From: Collybia mongolica
Taxonomy: Eukaryota > Basidiomycota > Agaricomycetes > Agaricales > Clitocybaceae
DNA length: 64,000 nucleotides
Direction: 5' to 3'
NCBI GenBank assembly: GCA_013420905.1
Contig: JAAXNY010000001.1
Span: 1,240,001 to 1,304,000, forward strand
Position numbers and translations under genes: made by a program. The notes beneath the pieces are model-generated. The model did not search any database. It had not been told where the DNA came from and saw only the letters and a list, made by a program, of their open reading frames with translations. Within the stretch, counting starts at the first letter, position 1; each line of letters opens with the position of its first letter. Shown piece by piece: positions 32,039-43,130 of the stretch.

Positions 32039-33394
32039 ATGTCGTTTTCACCCCCCGTCCGGCGACTGTCGACGACTAGCTCGAGTAGCAAGGAAGATCT
32101 CATAAATGCCTACGAGGCTGAGGAAGAGCGTATCATCAACATACTCTCGCGGAAACTCGAACAGGTATGTAGGTATATCGCAACAGCAAGGTACTGTGTG
32201 CTTAGCCTGTGAATAGCTACGGGAGGAGAAGATAAATCTCGAAAATACCCGCGAAGCGGAATCTGAGTCTCAGGTGAACAGGATGGCGCGGGAGCTCACT
32301 GCGTTGCGTATGGCACAGCAGCAACAGTATGGGGGAACGTCTAATAGTAGCGTGAGTGCCTCGCCGGAGACGGGGATGGGATTCCGCTCGTTCATGGCAT
32401 CGGCAAACCCAAGCGACCCCAGCGCGGAGACTATGTTGGAGGCCATGCGCCGGGAGAACGAGCAGCTGAGGAACAGGCTCGTGGACACTGAGCGGGATTA
32501 TATTCGCGTTACTAGGCTCAATGAGGTATACCGTGAGGAACTTATAGAGCATAGAAGTCGCGTATGTTACTCCGATTTCGATGGGCGCCTTTCTCCATAT
32601 TGACCTTTTGCTAGCTGGGTCTATCAGTGGACAACCTGATAGGATTGTCGTCGCCCGACCCGTACTCGCAACCAACCCACGTCAGATCGTCGTCATCATC
32701 ATATTCCAACACATCTTCCCCCTCGACGTCTGTCATGCACTTCTCAACCCACGCTCCCCGCGCGATCCATGGCGTGCCCATTCCCCGGCCCCCTTCGCGG
32801 ATTCATCGACCTTCCCAGAGTCTAGAAGGCAACACACCACTCTCACACTCCCCTTCGTCCTCCGAGTCGCCATTCCCATTTTCTCCAGACACTAATCCCG
32901 CCAGCCTGGTTAGCCCGAATACAAATATCACCAGCCCACCTTCCTCTTTTTCATTCAGTTTAAACCCTGGAATATCTTACGGAGCACCATCTCGTGCCCT
33001 TTCCTATCCGTCAGTCCCCCCACCATCGCTCTCTTCATCATTTGGGTCTCCTACGGTATCCTATCATATGCCGCATCGAGAGCACTCGTTATCTCCAGTG
33101 GAACCTCTGAGTCGAAGGAATTCAAACGCCCGAAGGGTTACCGATTGGCGTGTCGCAGAGACTGGAAGTCTCAGGGGAATTAATGACGCAAGCCGGAGAG
33201 GAAGTGTTGATAGAGGCGCACGAGTGGCGGAGACGGGGACTCTTGTACCACGAAGTCGGGCAAGCAGCCAGAGCGTGGCAACGGCGACTGAGGCAATTAG
33301 CTCTGCCGAAGTCAACGGGGTCTCCAATGTCATCAAAATGGCTAATGTTGACTCCAAGGGCCGCACGACGGAGTCACCGAGCCAAGGTAGATAG
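32039..33394 (+). CDS. Coiled-coil, Ser/Pro-rich protein of unknown function
   Basis: Three exons (32039-32164, 32217-32561, 32615-33394; 1,251 nt) give 416 residues. Residues about 18-155 are a broken coiled coil with long Glu/Arg/Leu heptads (KEDLINAYEAEEERIINIL, RRENEQLRNRLVDTERDY, LNEVYREELIEHRSRLG), ending in LSVDNLIGLSSP. The remaining 250 residues are low complexity, rich in Ser, Pro and Thr, with several RRxS-type sites (RRNS, RRGS) suited to basophilic kinases. No enzyme motif or membrane segment is seen. It resembles fungal hypothetical proteins of similar build; a scaffold role is only inference. Confidence 0.75.
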
Positions 33395-33673
33395 ACTTTG
33401 AGTCTCATTTGTGCTCATTCCTTTTGCGACGGCGTATTGTAAGAGTGTAATCGATGATAGACTACTTTCTTACAGTGTTACAGACAATGGGTAAATGCCC
33501 TTGCCTACATCGAGTCCAAAGAATGGGTGGGGCGGGAGCACGTGGATTCCCGACGGGGGCTGTGCTTGCGCCGTGCTGGGACCCCAAAAACCGTGATCGG
33601 GTTTCGGGGTCCTTGGGCCTCATGGCCATTGTTCTACGGAAGCGGAGGCAAATGACTCGGCGTGACCGCGCCC

Positions 33674-33680
33674 TATAAAA
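33674..33680 (+). promoter_or_regulatory. TATA box of the Hsp20-type gene
   Basis: TATAAAA lies 37 bp upstream of the ATG at 33717 in a GC-rich context, giving a very short leader, a layout common for strongly inducible fungal genes. Confidence 0.55.
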
Positions 33681-33716
33681 GCCGCCAGCTCGCAAGAATG
33701 GTAGGCAATTTTCGCC

Positions 33717-34915
33717 ATGTCATACTCTTACGGACAGTTTCCTAGTGAACAATATTCTAATCCATCCACGCCGCTTGACGTGTTTCCTCAGTGGGAAACG
33801 GTTGAACGTGAAGAACAACAGTCCCAGCAACAACAGCAAGTCCAACAACAGCAGCAAACTCAACAGCAATTGCCGCAACATCAACATGAGCTCCATTCAC
33901 CAACTGCACCCCCACAACCACCTCAGCCACATTTTCAGATAATACAACTTGATGAACCACAACACCTTGTTCCCAGTCAACGAGGGCCAGCACATGACGA
34001 TACCCCAATTCGGCTCCATCAAGTGAACAAAATTGAGAGAAGGCGAGACCACAGGGAATCTGAGTCACATCGCCTCCACGTTGATACTGCTGCGCGTCCT
34101 GGAACAGCTTCAGGTTCCGGACCATCCATGGCTATGAGATCAACGCGTCCGCAAGCTCACCACCAGTCCCACCCATACCGAAGACCGCCTAGTGCATCTG
34201 GCAGTTCGTCCGCGACGCAAAGACCAAGGGAACAGCAAGTGAGGTTTGCAAGTGGTGGCTCGTCCTCGATGCCTTCGCCTGCTATACCGTCACCTGCTAT
34301 GCCTTTATCTGCTATGGCGTCGCCAGCAAGTCGGCTTGCGAGTTTTGGATCTGCGATGAGGTGTGTTCGCTTGTTCGCTTCGAAGCCGAAAGCCACTTGC
34401 CAAGTGCGCTCATCCAGTTCGCCCACGGTCCCACAAGACCTTAGCTTGCCTCGCGTTGCCCCAAGGGTAACCCTGAACCAAAGACCGTATATTATACGGA
34501 CGGATACGAATTATGACCCAGAGACTAGACTGCTGACTGTCTTGCTCGAGCTCCCTGGCGTGAAAAAGGCGGACTTGAGGGTGACGCTCTCGACATGCCA
34601 GTACAACGGCGTGAGACAGATTACAGTCTCGGGGCAAACTTCCCCGACGTTTCCTACACCGCCTGCAGGGGGAGAAGAGAACAATGTAAGAGAGAGGAAG
34701 TTTGGCAAGTTTACCCGAACGATTCCTGTGCCATCAGATCTCAAAGTGCGCTTTTCACCGGCGCCTCTTGGGTTAGTTTGTTTTGATTTTTTTTTTTGGC
34801 CCTGTGCTTTCAGCGTGAAGACATTGATGCCTCGTTGGCAGACGGCATCCTCACCCTAAGGATTCCTTGTGGGATGCCGGTCGACCGCGATGAGCAAGAT
34901 ATCTTAGTCCGATGA
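33717..34915 (+). CDS. Small heat-shock (Hsp20/alpha-crystallin) protein with Gln-rich N-terminal extension
   Basis: ATP-independent chaperone fold. Exons 33717-34360, 34418-34745 and 34814-34915 (1,074 nt) give 357 residues, about twice the usual small heat-shock protein length. The first 215 residues are disordered, with a Gln-rich tract (residues about 38-60), Pro/His-rich stretches and a short repeat of the type SPAIPSPAMPLSAM. The alpha-crystallin domain follows: PYIIRTDTNYDPETRLLTVL, LELPGVKKADLRVTL, QITVSGQT, RERKFGKFTRTIPVP, then DIDASLADGILTLRIPCG, the conserved A-x-x-x-G-x-L motif. Both introns are in places that restore the domain. A TATA box lies 37 bp upstream. The Q-rich arm may drive assembly or phase behaviour. 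Confidence 0.88.
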
Positions 34916-35491
34916 GTTGAGCCATCCTCCAAGTCAACGTAAGAGCAACCTTTCAAGCCTGCAAATATCTGAATTAGTATTGTCTCGTTCATCATTATTA
35001 ACCTAATTTTTATCTTCCCAACAGTCCCCCTTACCACTGACCATTTCTGTGCATACCCCACTCCGTTACCTCCTCCACTCCACCCCACGGACATCTTACA
35101 TCTTGTCCCCCTCGCATCTCTTTCTTGGAAATAACTTGGTTACGCCCTACACCTCCCCGTTATTTATGGCACCTTAGCATAAAAAGTCGCTTGACATACA
35201 TATAGTCTTCGCTGCAAACTGTTGGATAGCCAGTAGATAGCTCGCGTATATATCCAGCCTATGGGCTTAATATTTTTGTTTGAAAAACAAGTTTGGTTTG
35301 AGCGCTAAGGGCAGATCCGGTAGCCGGAGCGGTGCTTGTGCAAACAAGGGCACGTGGGACAATAATGCCACGAAATTGGCCTAAAGGCCATCGCCTCCTC
35401 GTACCTCCCATCGCACCAGGTCCTGTAAACTCCCCCTTCCCCGGCCTGTGGCCTTTTACTCTCCAGATCTTTCACGCCCAACCCTCTCGCC
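34916..35491. other. Intergenic region
   Basis: About 575 bp. It should hold the 3' untranslated region of the Hsp20 gene and the promoter of the NIPA gene. Nothing else recognised. Confidence 0.5.
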
Positions 35492-37134
35492 ATGGTCGAG
35501 GACAAGTACATTGGTCTTGCGCTTGCCGTCTCTAGCTCAGTCGCCATCGGAACAAGCTTCATTATTACTAAAAAGGTAAGATTGTTTTTTCTTGTCGTAT
35601 CACAGCTTCTGAAGTGATTTTCGTCAGGGTTTAAACGACGCAGCCGCCCGCAACTCAGCGTACGGTGCACAATCGGCCTCGGACAACCTTGCATATCTTA
35701 AGAATCCTATATGGTGGGCAGGAATAACGACCTGTATGTTTATCTTCTTTGTCCCGTATATCGATGACGGAACTCAAAATATGCTCTACAGTGGTCATTG
35801 GAGAAAGTGAGCTTATGCCATAGCAGCCTATCCTGGAGTCCCACCTAAATCCAATCCGCAGTCGCTAACTTCGCAGCATATACCTTTGCCCCTCCAATAT
35901 TGGTGACCCCTTTGGGAGCTTTGAGTGTTTTAATCGGGTGAGTGCGGTCTCAGTTCGTCCTGATCTATTCACCGACCTCGAAATGAAGAGCGGTATTGGC
36001 TTCATTCCTACTTAACGAAGAACTTGGCCATCTTGGCCGACTTGGATGCACATTATGCTTGATCGGATCTTTGATTATTGTCCTTCACGCCCCAGAGGAC
36101 AAACCGGTAGAAACCGTCGATGAGATTCTGAGCTACGCCCTCCGACCAGGTCCGTTTCAAGTCCATGTTGACTCACAATACGTGCTCAATAACGAACGCA
36201 GGCTTCCTAATGTACTGCCTTACGGTCCTCATTTTCACCCTGGTCATGATTTACGGCGTTGCGCCCAAATACGGGCGATCGAACCCCGTTGTTTATATCT
36301 CAATCTGTTCTCTCGTCGGGTCTATCTCAGTCATGGCCATCAAGGGCTTCGGTGTAGCTGTAAAACTTACGTTTGGAGGGAAGAACCAGTTCTCCCATCC
36401 CAGCACATACGTCTTTGGTATCATAGTCGCGCTCTGTATTTTGGTTCAAATGAACTACTTCAACAAGGCACTTGATACATTCTCCACCAACGTGTGCGTA
36501 TTTTTAACATACCCCGCGGTTTGTTACTAAAATTTTTTTCCTGATTAGCGTCAATCCCATGTATTATGTCGGCTTCTCGACCGCCACGGCCGTTGCTTCC
36601 CTCATTCTCTTTCAAGGCTTTAATACCACGGACGCCACTAATACTGTATCACTCCTGACTGGATTTGCGGTCACTTTTATGGGTGTCCATCTCTTGAATC
36701 TTTCCCGTGAGCCAGAGCCCCCACTGGACCACAACACACATTCGACGCTCGAGGGTGGGTTAATGAACCCTCGACTCAGTTTACAGGGACGTATGTCCCT
36801 CGATGGTTGGGCTAACGCGGACACCCGCATTGGCTCCGCACCACCGGCACGTGGCCACGGACGACGCAGCTCGCTATACCACAATCAAACGTCTACCCTT
36901 TTCAACGCGTTCGAGGAACACGACCAAAATGGCGGCGCACCAGAGAGCGTGGGGCTGCAGCAGTTGCGGGAGGAAGAGTCGGATGATGATCTGGATGCGG
37001 ATGAACACACACGTCTACACAAGGAGACACCAACGGCGAGGCAGAGCGGGTCTCGAAGCCATAGCCATTCTCCCATTCCAAATCGACCAGCAGCGACGGA
37101 TGTTCGGATATCCCCTCGAACAGTGGCCCCTTGA
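35492..37134 (+). CDS. NIPA-type magnesium transporter
   Basis: Multi-span membrane protein of the NIPA/DMT superfamily, which carries Mg2+ or other divalent cations. It starts at ATG 35492 (MVEDKYIGLALAVSSSVAIG). Family blocks over about six introns: SFIITKKGLNDAA, LKNPIWWAG, VANFAAYTFAPPILVTPLGALSVLIG, AVLASFLLNEELGHLGRLGC, LIGSLIIVLHAPEDK, then PVVYISICSLVGSISVMAIKG and LCILVQMNYFNKALDTF, and the last helices NPMYYVGFSTATAVASLIL and LTGFAVTFMGVHLLNLSR. About nine helices are visible. A hydrophilic C-terminal tail of about 140 residues, rich in Ser, Arg, Asp and His, is cytosolic by prediction. No break seen. Confidence 0.92.
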
Positions 37135-37400
37135 CCGGGATGTATTTATCTTATACCCTCTTGATATGGACTTGATAAAATACGACTTAATTACACAGGG
37201 TAATGGCGGGTGTCCTCACCGATTAGTCGAGTAATCTATGCACCTACGTAGACAGGAACCAGACCAAGCAGGTTCCCGACGGGCTCATCCTAGCCTTGGT
37301 GCCACCTGTTTTATGATGGAGGCGCACGCAGTTCACTAGACCCGATGTAGAATCTGTATAGCGTAGTGGATGTGCATTGTGAGCAGATCTTTTTAAAAAA

Positions 37401-37499
37401 TGGTTCAATCCAGGATCGAACTGGAGACCTTCTGTGTCCGGCTTTCAAGTTAAACTTGTGCATGTGAGACAGAAATCATAACCACTAGACCATTGAACC
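37401..37499 (-). tRNA. tRNA-Val(CAC), 26-nt intron
   Basis: Folds by eye into a cloverleaf: acceptor GGTTCAA/TTGAACC, anticodon stem TCTGT/ACAGA, T stem TCCAG/CTGGA with loop TTCGATC, discriminator A. The loop reads CTCACAC with U33 and anticodon CAC. The intron sits after position 37, the standard place. The mature length is 73 nt. A box and B box (TGGTCTAGTGG, GTTCGATCC) are present, and a run of T follows the gene on the minus strand. Confidence 0.92.
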
Positions 37500-37577
37500 G
37501 CATGTCAGTGCCTGGCCCCTGGAATCTATATCAATGATGGCATCAAAATGGCATTAAATCAGAAGGAAAGCAAAAAG

Positions 37578-37705
37578 TGGTTCAATCCAGGATCGAACTG
37601 GAGACCTTCTGTGATCAGAGGACTTGCCTCCGGGGTTTGCGATGAGTAAACTCCAATGGCATTCCTTGTGTGAGACAGAAATCATAACCACTAGACCATT
37701 GAACC
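37578..37705 (-). tRNA. tRNA-Val(CAC), 55-nt intron
   Basis: The mature exons are identical to the gene at 37401-37499, 78 bp away in the same orientation, but the intron after position 37 is 55 nt and dissimilar. TTTTT follows the gene on the minus strand as a Pol III terminator. Confidence 0.92.
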
Positions 37706-40700
37706 ATTGACAACAGACTAAAAACTTGGAACCACCTATTATTACCTGACCCCGGATGGCCCAAATACAACTGCAGCAACAAATTATCAGAAGTGCTAAA
37801 TACTGGAAGCTGATCCTTTTCCCCAACCCGAAAGTGGGCCAGTAGTACAGATTAGATCTTCCTGGCTTGATCATAGTAGCATCGGCATAGCAATCTCATC
37901 ACCACTCACACGGCTCGCTCAATTACAATCTCCGAGCGCAGCAGATCGCAACAATCGCGCATTCCAGCCCACCTGTACATATACGCTGAGTTTCCAAGAG
38001 GTCTAGCCTTGAGCGAAAGCAGTTATCGCTGCCGCTCAGGAACCCGTTTAGCTTACCGACCCGCACGCTTGGGGACCTGATCAGTGATCATGATGGACCT
38101 CGCCCCCTCCCAAGATTTCCCAAGGTCAGTCTATAACGGGAACCACCACCAGCCCCACTGCTGTGCTTGACGCCGCCAGACCTGACCCTGACCCTATGAT
38201 GAACGCTAATTCCAGCGCCCCGAATGGGGGGGGGGGGGGGGGGGGTGACGGAATGCCGCTCATGTATTCGTCGAGATCACGTTCTCTGTCGGTTGCAGAA
38301 CGGGCTTTGCCAGGCCAGGGAAATGCACTGATGGAATCCACGTCGCGTCAAGCACACGCCAAGATGGTTGGATGGCGGATGTGTGAGTGATTTCGTGTTC
38401 CACCGCCCAAGAGTCCCAAACCAAGCGAGTACTTATCCCCACCCGAATGCACCCGTTCGAATTTCCCGATGATTTGCGCATGCGTACCGCCACAATTACT
38501 GTGCGCGCGCGCTGATCATCCATTCTTCTGTACAGGCATAGGGAGACAGTGCGGCCTGCCCTTCCACTGGTCGTGGCCCTTCGAGGTGCTATTTTTGAGG
38601 GGTTACCAAGCTGCGGTGGGAAACGCTGGAGAAATCGTTTGATCATCTATCCAAAACAGATCATGTCAAGCACTGTCGACGTATGTACGCGGAGTAATTA
38701 TATGGTGTCTCGCTCCAAACCTCCGGAGTATTGGCTGGCATTGGACTACTCCCCCAAATCATATTTTTTTCCGCCCCAGTCCTCGGAAAACGAGGGTCAC
38801 GCGCCCAGCTCCATCCTGCGCCCATACAGCACACCCCAGACACTTACGCTCAGAACCGACACCACTGATGGGTTGACGGGTGATCAGAATGCACCAAACG
38901 AATATTCTTGCGAGGCAGGAAGTCTCCTCTTCAATTCTAACCGGGCAAGGATAACGCGTGCAGCAGTATGGAAATGTCATGACTGTTTATAACTATTTCT
39001 GTATCTGTGGAGCAGGAACGGGTGACATTGACAGTACCTTGTATTTACAGCACGTACCGTGATTTAGGTGTGCCCTCAATAATTGAATAGACTTCCCGAT
39101 ATCCGTGCCGTCTATCAGCCTCGTTTCTTGCTAATAAGCAGTAATTACTTCCTTTCGCCGCTTGACTCGGCAATACGAGGGTGGAAAGTCGAGCATATTT
39201 GGATAAAACCACCACCGGTGCGATGGTCGCAAGATTATCGCCTCCGTTAGGCGATGTGAAGGCTGAATAACACGGCTGCTTTGGGTGGGTGAGCGGCTGG
39301 GTCGAACGGTGAATTGGCCAAGGTTGCGCCGAAATTCTGTGAGGGGTTGCTTATCTCCCAAGGGCCTGTCAAATGAGTACCTGGGATCCCAGGTTGTGCG
39401 AGCAGGTTCGCCTCAGTTCGCGTTAATGGGATGTTCACAGTTCCCTACGGCTTTCCCCCCGAAAACATAGGACGGGGAATCGGGTTTTAAGGTTATTGTG
39501 CGAGTGCGAAGTTGCAGGCATGCCGGGGTCGTTATGACCAGACCCTGGCGCCCTCAGGAACGAACGGTTGTACAGAACTCAAAGAACCATTACTACGAGA
39601 CATGTATGCATCGAACCCACGAATAGCGCTTTCAGGAACGCATCGGTCAAGTAAAAGAAGCCTGAGCGTTGATAATCAGTTCGTTCAGGGCGGACGCATT
39701 AGGATGGGTCAGCCAGTCCAGAGTATGTTGTCTGGAGTGAGAGAATGAGTGTGTATATGGCGATATTGAAACAAAAGGCACTGATAACGTTATGTATGTC
39801 GTTAGAAGCACAAATAGGAAGCTCGTACGACACAGAGGACACCCTGGGAGCGATGACGTCTGCACCCCCAAGACTGAAGCCTCAAAAGCGGAAATCGGAG
39901 AAATACATTTTGGGATTTGAAGGGTACTTCGACGGCAAGGACAAGTCGCCGGGTTTAAATAATGGGTTCGTGGGGGTATCGTGTAAGATCCGTGGCAGTT
40001 GGACAGACATACATCGACGTCGTGAGAGGTTACGCTAGGCGTAGTATTGGGCGAAGGGGTGACCAATCTTCCTGATTTGAGGTGATTAAGCCCTCGTAGA
40101 GAAATAGGAACAATAATATATGCAACGCATCTGAACCAATGTCGTAAAGGTTCGCGGCTTGACATGAGGAGAATGCGAACCTCGCAAACTTACGGTGGAT
40201 ACGCCCTGAAAGAAGAGTACCCGGAATAGACCACGCGGTTCGACTTCCGATCGCAAAGATTAAGTTCTACTCAATGGTTGATGATTGACGACTGATAAAA
40301 GGTTTGACCACAGAACTCGAGTCGTAGCTGGGCACCGAGTCGGATCAAGTGGTTTTCAGGCCCGGAATTATAGCTGTGGTCGTCGTGGAGTAAGTAGGCC
40401 ACTGATGTCTGTGAGAAATGATTGAAAAAGCCTTCGTTGTACATGGGAAGGCAACTCTCAAGGGTAGCTGTTGAGGACATCTCTCAGGCCCCAAGACCAT
40501 TTAGGAGAGGTATTGGTGATTGTTCCTCGGTGCCTTGGGAAAAGAGAGTAAAAAGGGCTGGAATAAAGAACGGAGTTGAGAACACGTGTATGGGATTTAC
40601 AGCCCAGCTGGGTCAAATTGCAGGCTGGATACAGAAAATGACGGGAATAGAGAGTTGGTCACATGATTTATAGAGACTCGATCTCAAGGCGATTTCCGTT

Positions 40701-40766
40701 CTTTATGTGCCTGACCACCACTGCTCTCAATCTCCGTTTCTCACAGACCCTCCCACAATCTCTCCA
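37706..40766. other. 3-kb region without a recognised gene
   Basis: Holds a poly(G) tract and several unassigned open frames: 38549-38992 plus (147 codons), 40165-39647 minus (172 codons) and the overlapping 39745-40038 plus (97 codons). None shows a domain, a convincing exon chain or a conserved neighbour. No repeat termini were found. Confidence 0.4.
38226..38245 (+). repeat. Poly(G) tract, 20 G
   Basis: Twenty consecutive G on the plus strand between mixed-sequence flanks. Such a run can form G-quadruplexes and is prone to length error in sequencing. Confidence 0.8.
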
Positions 40767-43130
40767 ATGCCTGTTCCAGCCCATCCTCATAGGCAAACAG
40801 ACGATCCTCTCGACGAGGTCCTCAAACCACCCCCAGACGAGACTCCAGAGCAGCGCGAGCTCCGTCTTGCGCGTGAGGAACATGCAAACCAGATTAGCTT
40901 GGCCATAGACCAAGAAATCAAAGCTGAACGACAGGCCCGTCGGAAGAAACGCATCGTCAGGCTCCTCCTCTTAGGTCAAAGCGAGTCTGGTAAGCACCAT
41001 CCTTTCTTCCTGCCATACATCCAGCTTGCGCTAATAATAACGCAGGTAAATCTACCACCCTCAGGCGTGAGTTTTTAGGCCACTCCGTTTGACCCATTCA
41101 CAGAACCGTATTGCAGAATTTCAACGGCTGTATACTCCAACTGCGTTCCGGGAAGAGCGTATACTATGGCGTGCAGTCATCCAACTAAACATCGTCCGTT
41201 CAATACGCATAATCCTCGAAACCCTCTCTTCCACAGCATCACAAGTATCCCCACGAACATCGCCCTTCTCCTCTCCACACTCTCGCGCACGCAGTATTTC
41301 ACGAACACGGCCCCCCCTCGCACCGGCCAATATCCCACCACTACCCTCATCCGATTTCTCGAACCAGGAGTTCGCGCCAAATGGCAATGGCGAAGGCAGC
41401 CATTTTGATGATAACCAGGGTGAATTTGGCGGCGAATCCGATGTAGAGTACGATTCTGATGGGCCAGCATCACGCTCGAACCCCTCGTCCACGACGTTGA
41501 ACAACTCTCCCCTCGAGGCGCTGAAATCGCGTCTGCTTCCCCTTAGGCATATTGAAGCCCTCTTGATTGCGAAGCTCGTTCCCCCAAATGAGGATGAGGC
41601 GACCCATCTCGTCGGCCCACATACATATCCGCCGGGCCAGGCTCAAAATAACCCTGGAGGCAATTCATTTCGGACCCAAGAAATTTTCGTCAGACCGGGA
41701 GCCGCTTGGAAGGGCGCTATGTCAAAGGCCCGGGTCAACTACCCGAGTTACAACGGAAGCGGTGAGCCCCACCCAACATCTGACACCGGCCGTCCGATGA
41801 GCGCCGGTAACACTGGCCTAGAGACTCCAGACGAGCCTCAGGAGGTGCTAAACCAATGTCGGAGGGACATGATGCTACTCTGGAACGATGAAGTGGTAAG
41901 AGAAATTTTAAAGCGGAAGAAAGTTCGACTGGAGGAACTCCCTGGATTGTAAGTTCCATTCGCCGGTGCGGCCGGGAATAGCTCTGATAATAATCTTTGG
42001 TTCGTTTTTAGTTTCCTTAATGACTTAGAGCGTGTGACGGCTCTGAACTATATGCCCAATGATGGTACGATCATGGACTAATTTCTGAGCGTTCGTTGAT
42101 GTGGTCTTTTTTGTCGAAAGATGACGTTCTCAAAGCCCGTCTAAAGACAGTTGGCGTCTCAGAATACAAGTTTGAAATGGAAGTGACTGCTGGGCGAGAT
42201 AGCGGGACTGAATGGCGAATAGTTGATGTTGGCGGGAGCAGAAGTCAGGTAAGCCCTGGACTTTGTCTAGTTTTACCGAGTATTCATTGACAGTATGCAG
42301 CGACGTAAGCATTTGATCCAGCTCTAAACTTACTCATTACTCAAGGGGCGTATAGCGACATGGGCTCCGTTCTTTGATGATGGTATGTACATGCGATAAG
42401 AAAGGTTTATTGTTTTCCTCACCTTCCCTGAAGTTGACGCGATCATCTTCCTCGCTCCTATATCGGGTTTCGATCAAGTGTTGTTGGAAGACCGCTCCGT
42501 GAATAGGCTGGTATGTACATCTTTCTCCTCCTTGCGACTTTTGCTGATAGGCCACCAGGAAGATTCCGTATTGCTGTGGAAAGCCGTGTGCTCTAACAGG
42601 CTGCTAGCCAACGTGGACCTTGTGCTCTTCCTCAACAAATGTGATATCCTCGAATCAAAACTCAAATCTGGGATCAAGTGAGTTGGCTTCTCCTTGCAAC
42701 TATATCTGTATTGATAAACTTGTCAAGGCTCTCTCGATACGTCAGAAGCTATGGTGATCGCGACAATGATCTAGATAGTGTCAGTAAATGTGGGTCGCTG
42801 ATTTTTTCGATCTCATCATACGCAAATAAATCGCCTCTTTATAGATCTTCGAGGGAAATTTAGCGCTATCCATAGAGAATATTCCCCTAACCCTCGAAAG
42901 TTCTACGCTTTTTGCACATCGGTGACAGTAAGTTCCTGATGCATTGGGGTATATCAAGGGTTTGCTCATCTTCCTCTTATGACAGGACACAGCAACGACA
43001 GCTGGTATCATTGCAAGTGGTGTGTCGCAACCCGACTCCATTGCGTTCTGGACACTGACCATGCTCTAATCGTTCCGCAGTCAGGGATATGGTTATTCGG
43101 CAGCATCTCAAGCAGTCAAAACTGCTGTAA
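40767..43130 (+). CDS. Atypical G-protein alpha subunit with large Ser/Pro insertion
   Basis: Ras-like GTPase core of heterotrimeric G proteins, with at least eight introns. P loop GQSESGKSTTLRQFQ (intron after the GQSESG part). The helical domain holds an insertion of roughly 150 residues rich in Ser, Pro, Asn and acidic residues (41230-41860). Switch I ARLKTVGVSE keeps the catalytic Arg and Mg-binding Thr. Switch II reads DVGGSRSQRATWAPFFDD: the catalytic Gln of DVGGQRSE is Ser. NKCD (G4) and CTSVTDT (G5, joined over an intron) are present, and the protein ends IRQHLKQSKLL. There is no N-terminal MGxxxS myristoylation motif. It belongs to the expanded non-canonical Galpha set of mushrooms. 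Slow GTP hydrolysis is inferred. Confidence 0.88.

Noticed and set aside
37401..37705. tRNA-Asp or tRNA-Glu identity for the two tRNA genes
   Set aside because: With the anticodon stem set as TCTGT/ACAGA and U33 in place, the anticodon is CAC (Val), and the body matches fungal tRNA-Val.
39647..40165. 172-codon minus-strand frame as a gene
   Set aside because: No domain, no conserved pattern, and it overlaps an equally open plus-strand frame; kept only as a note in the gap entry.
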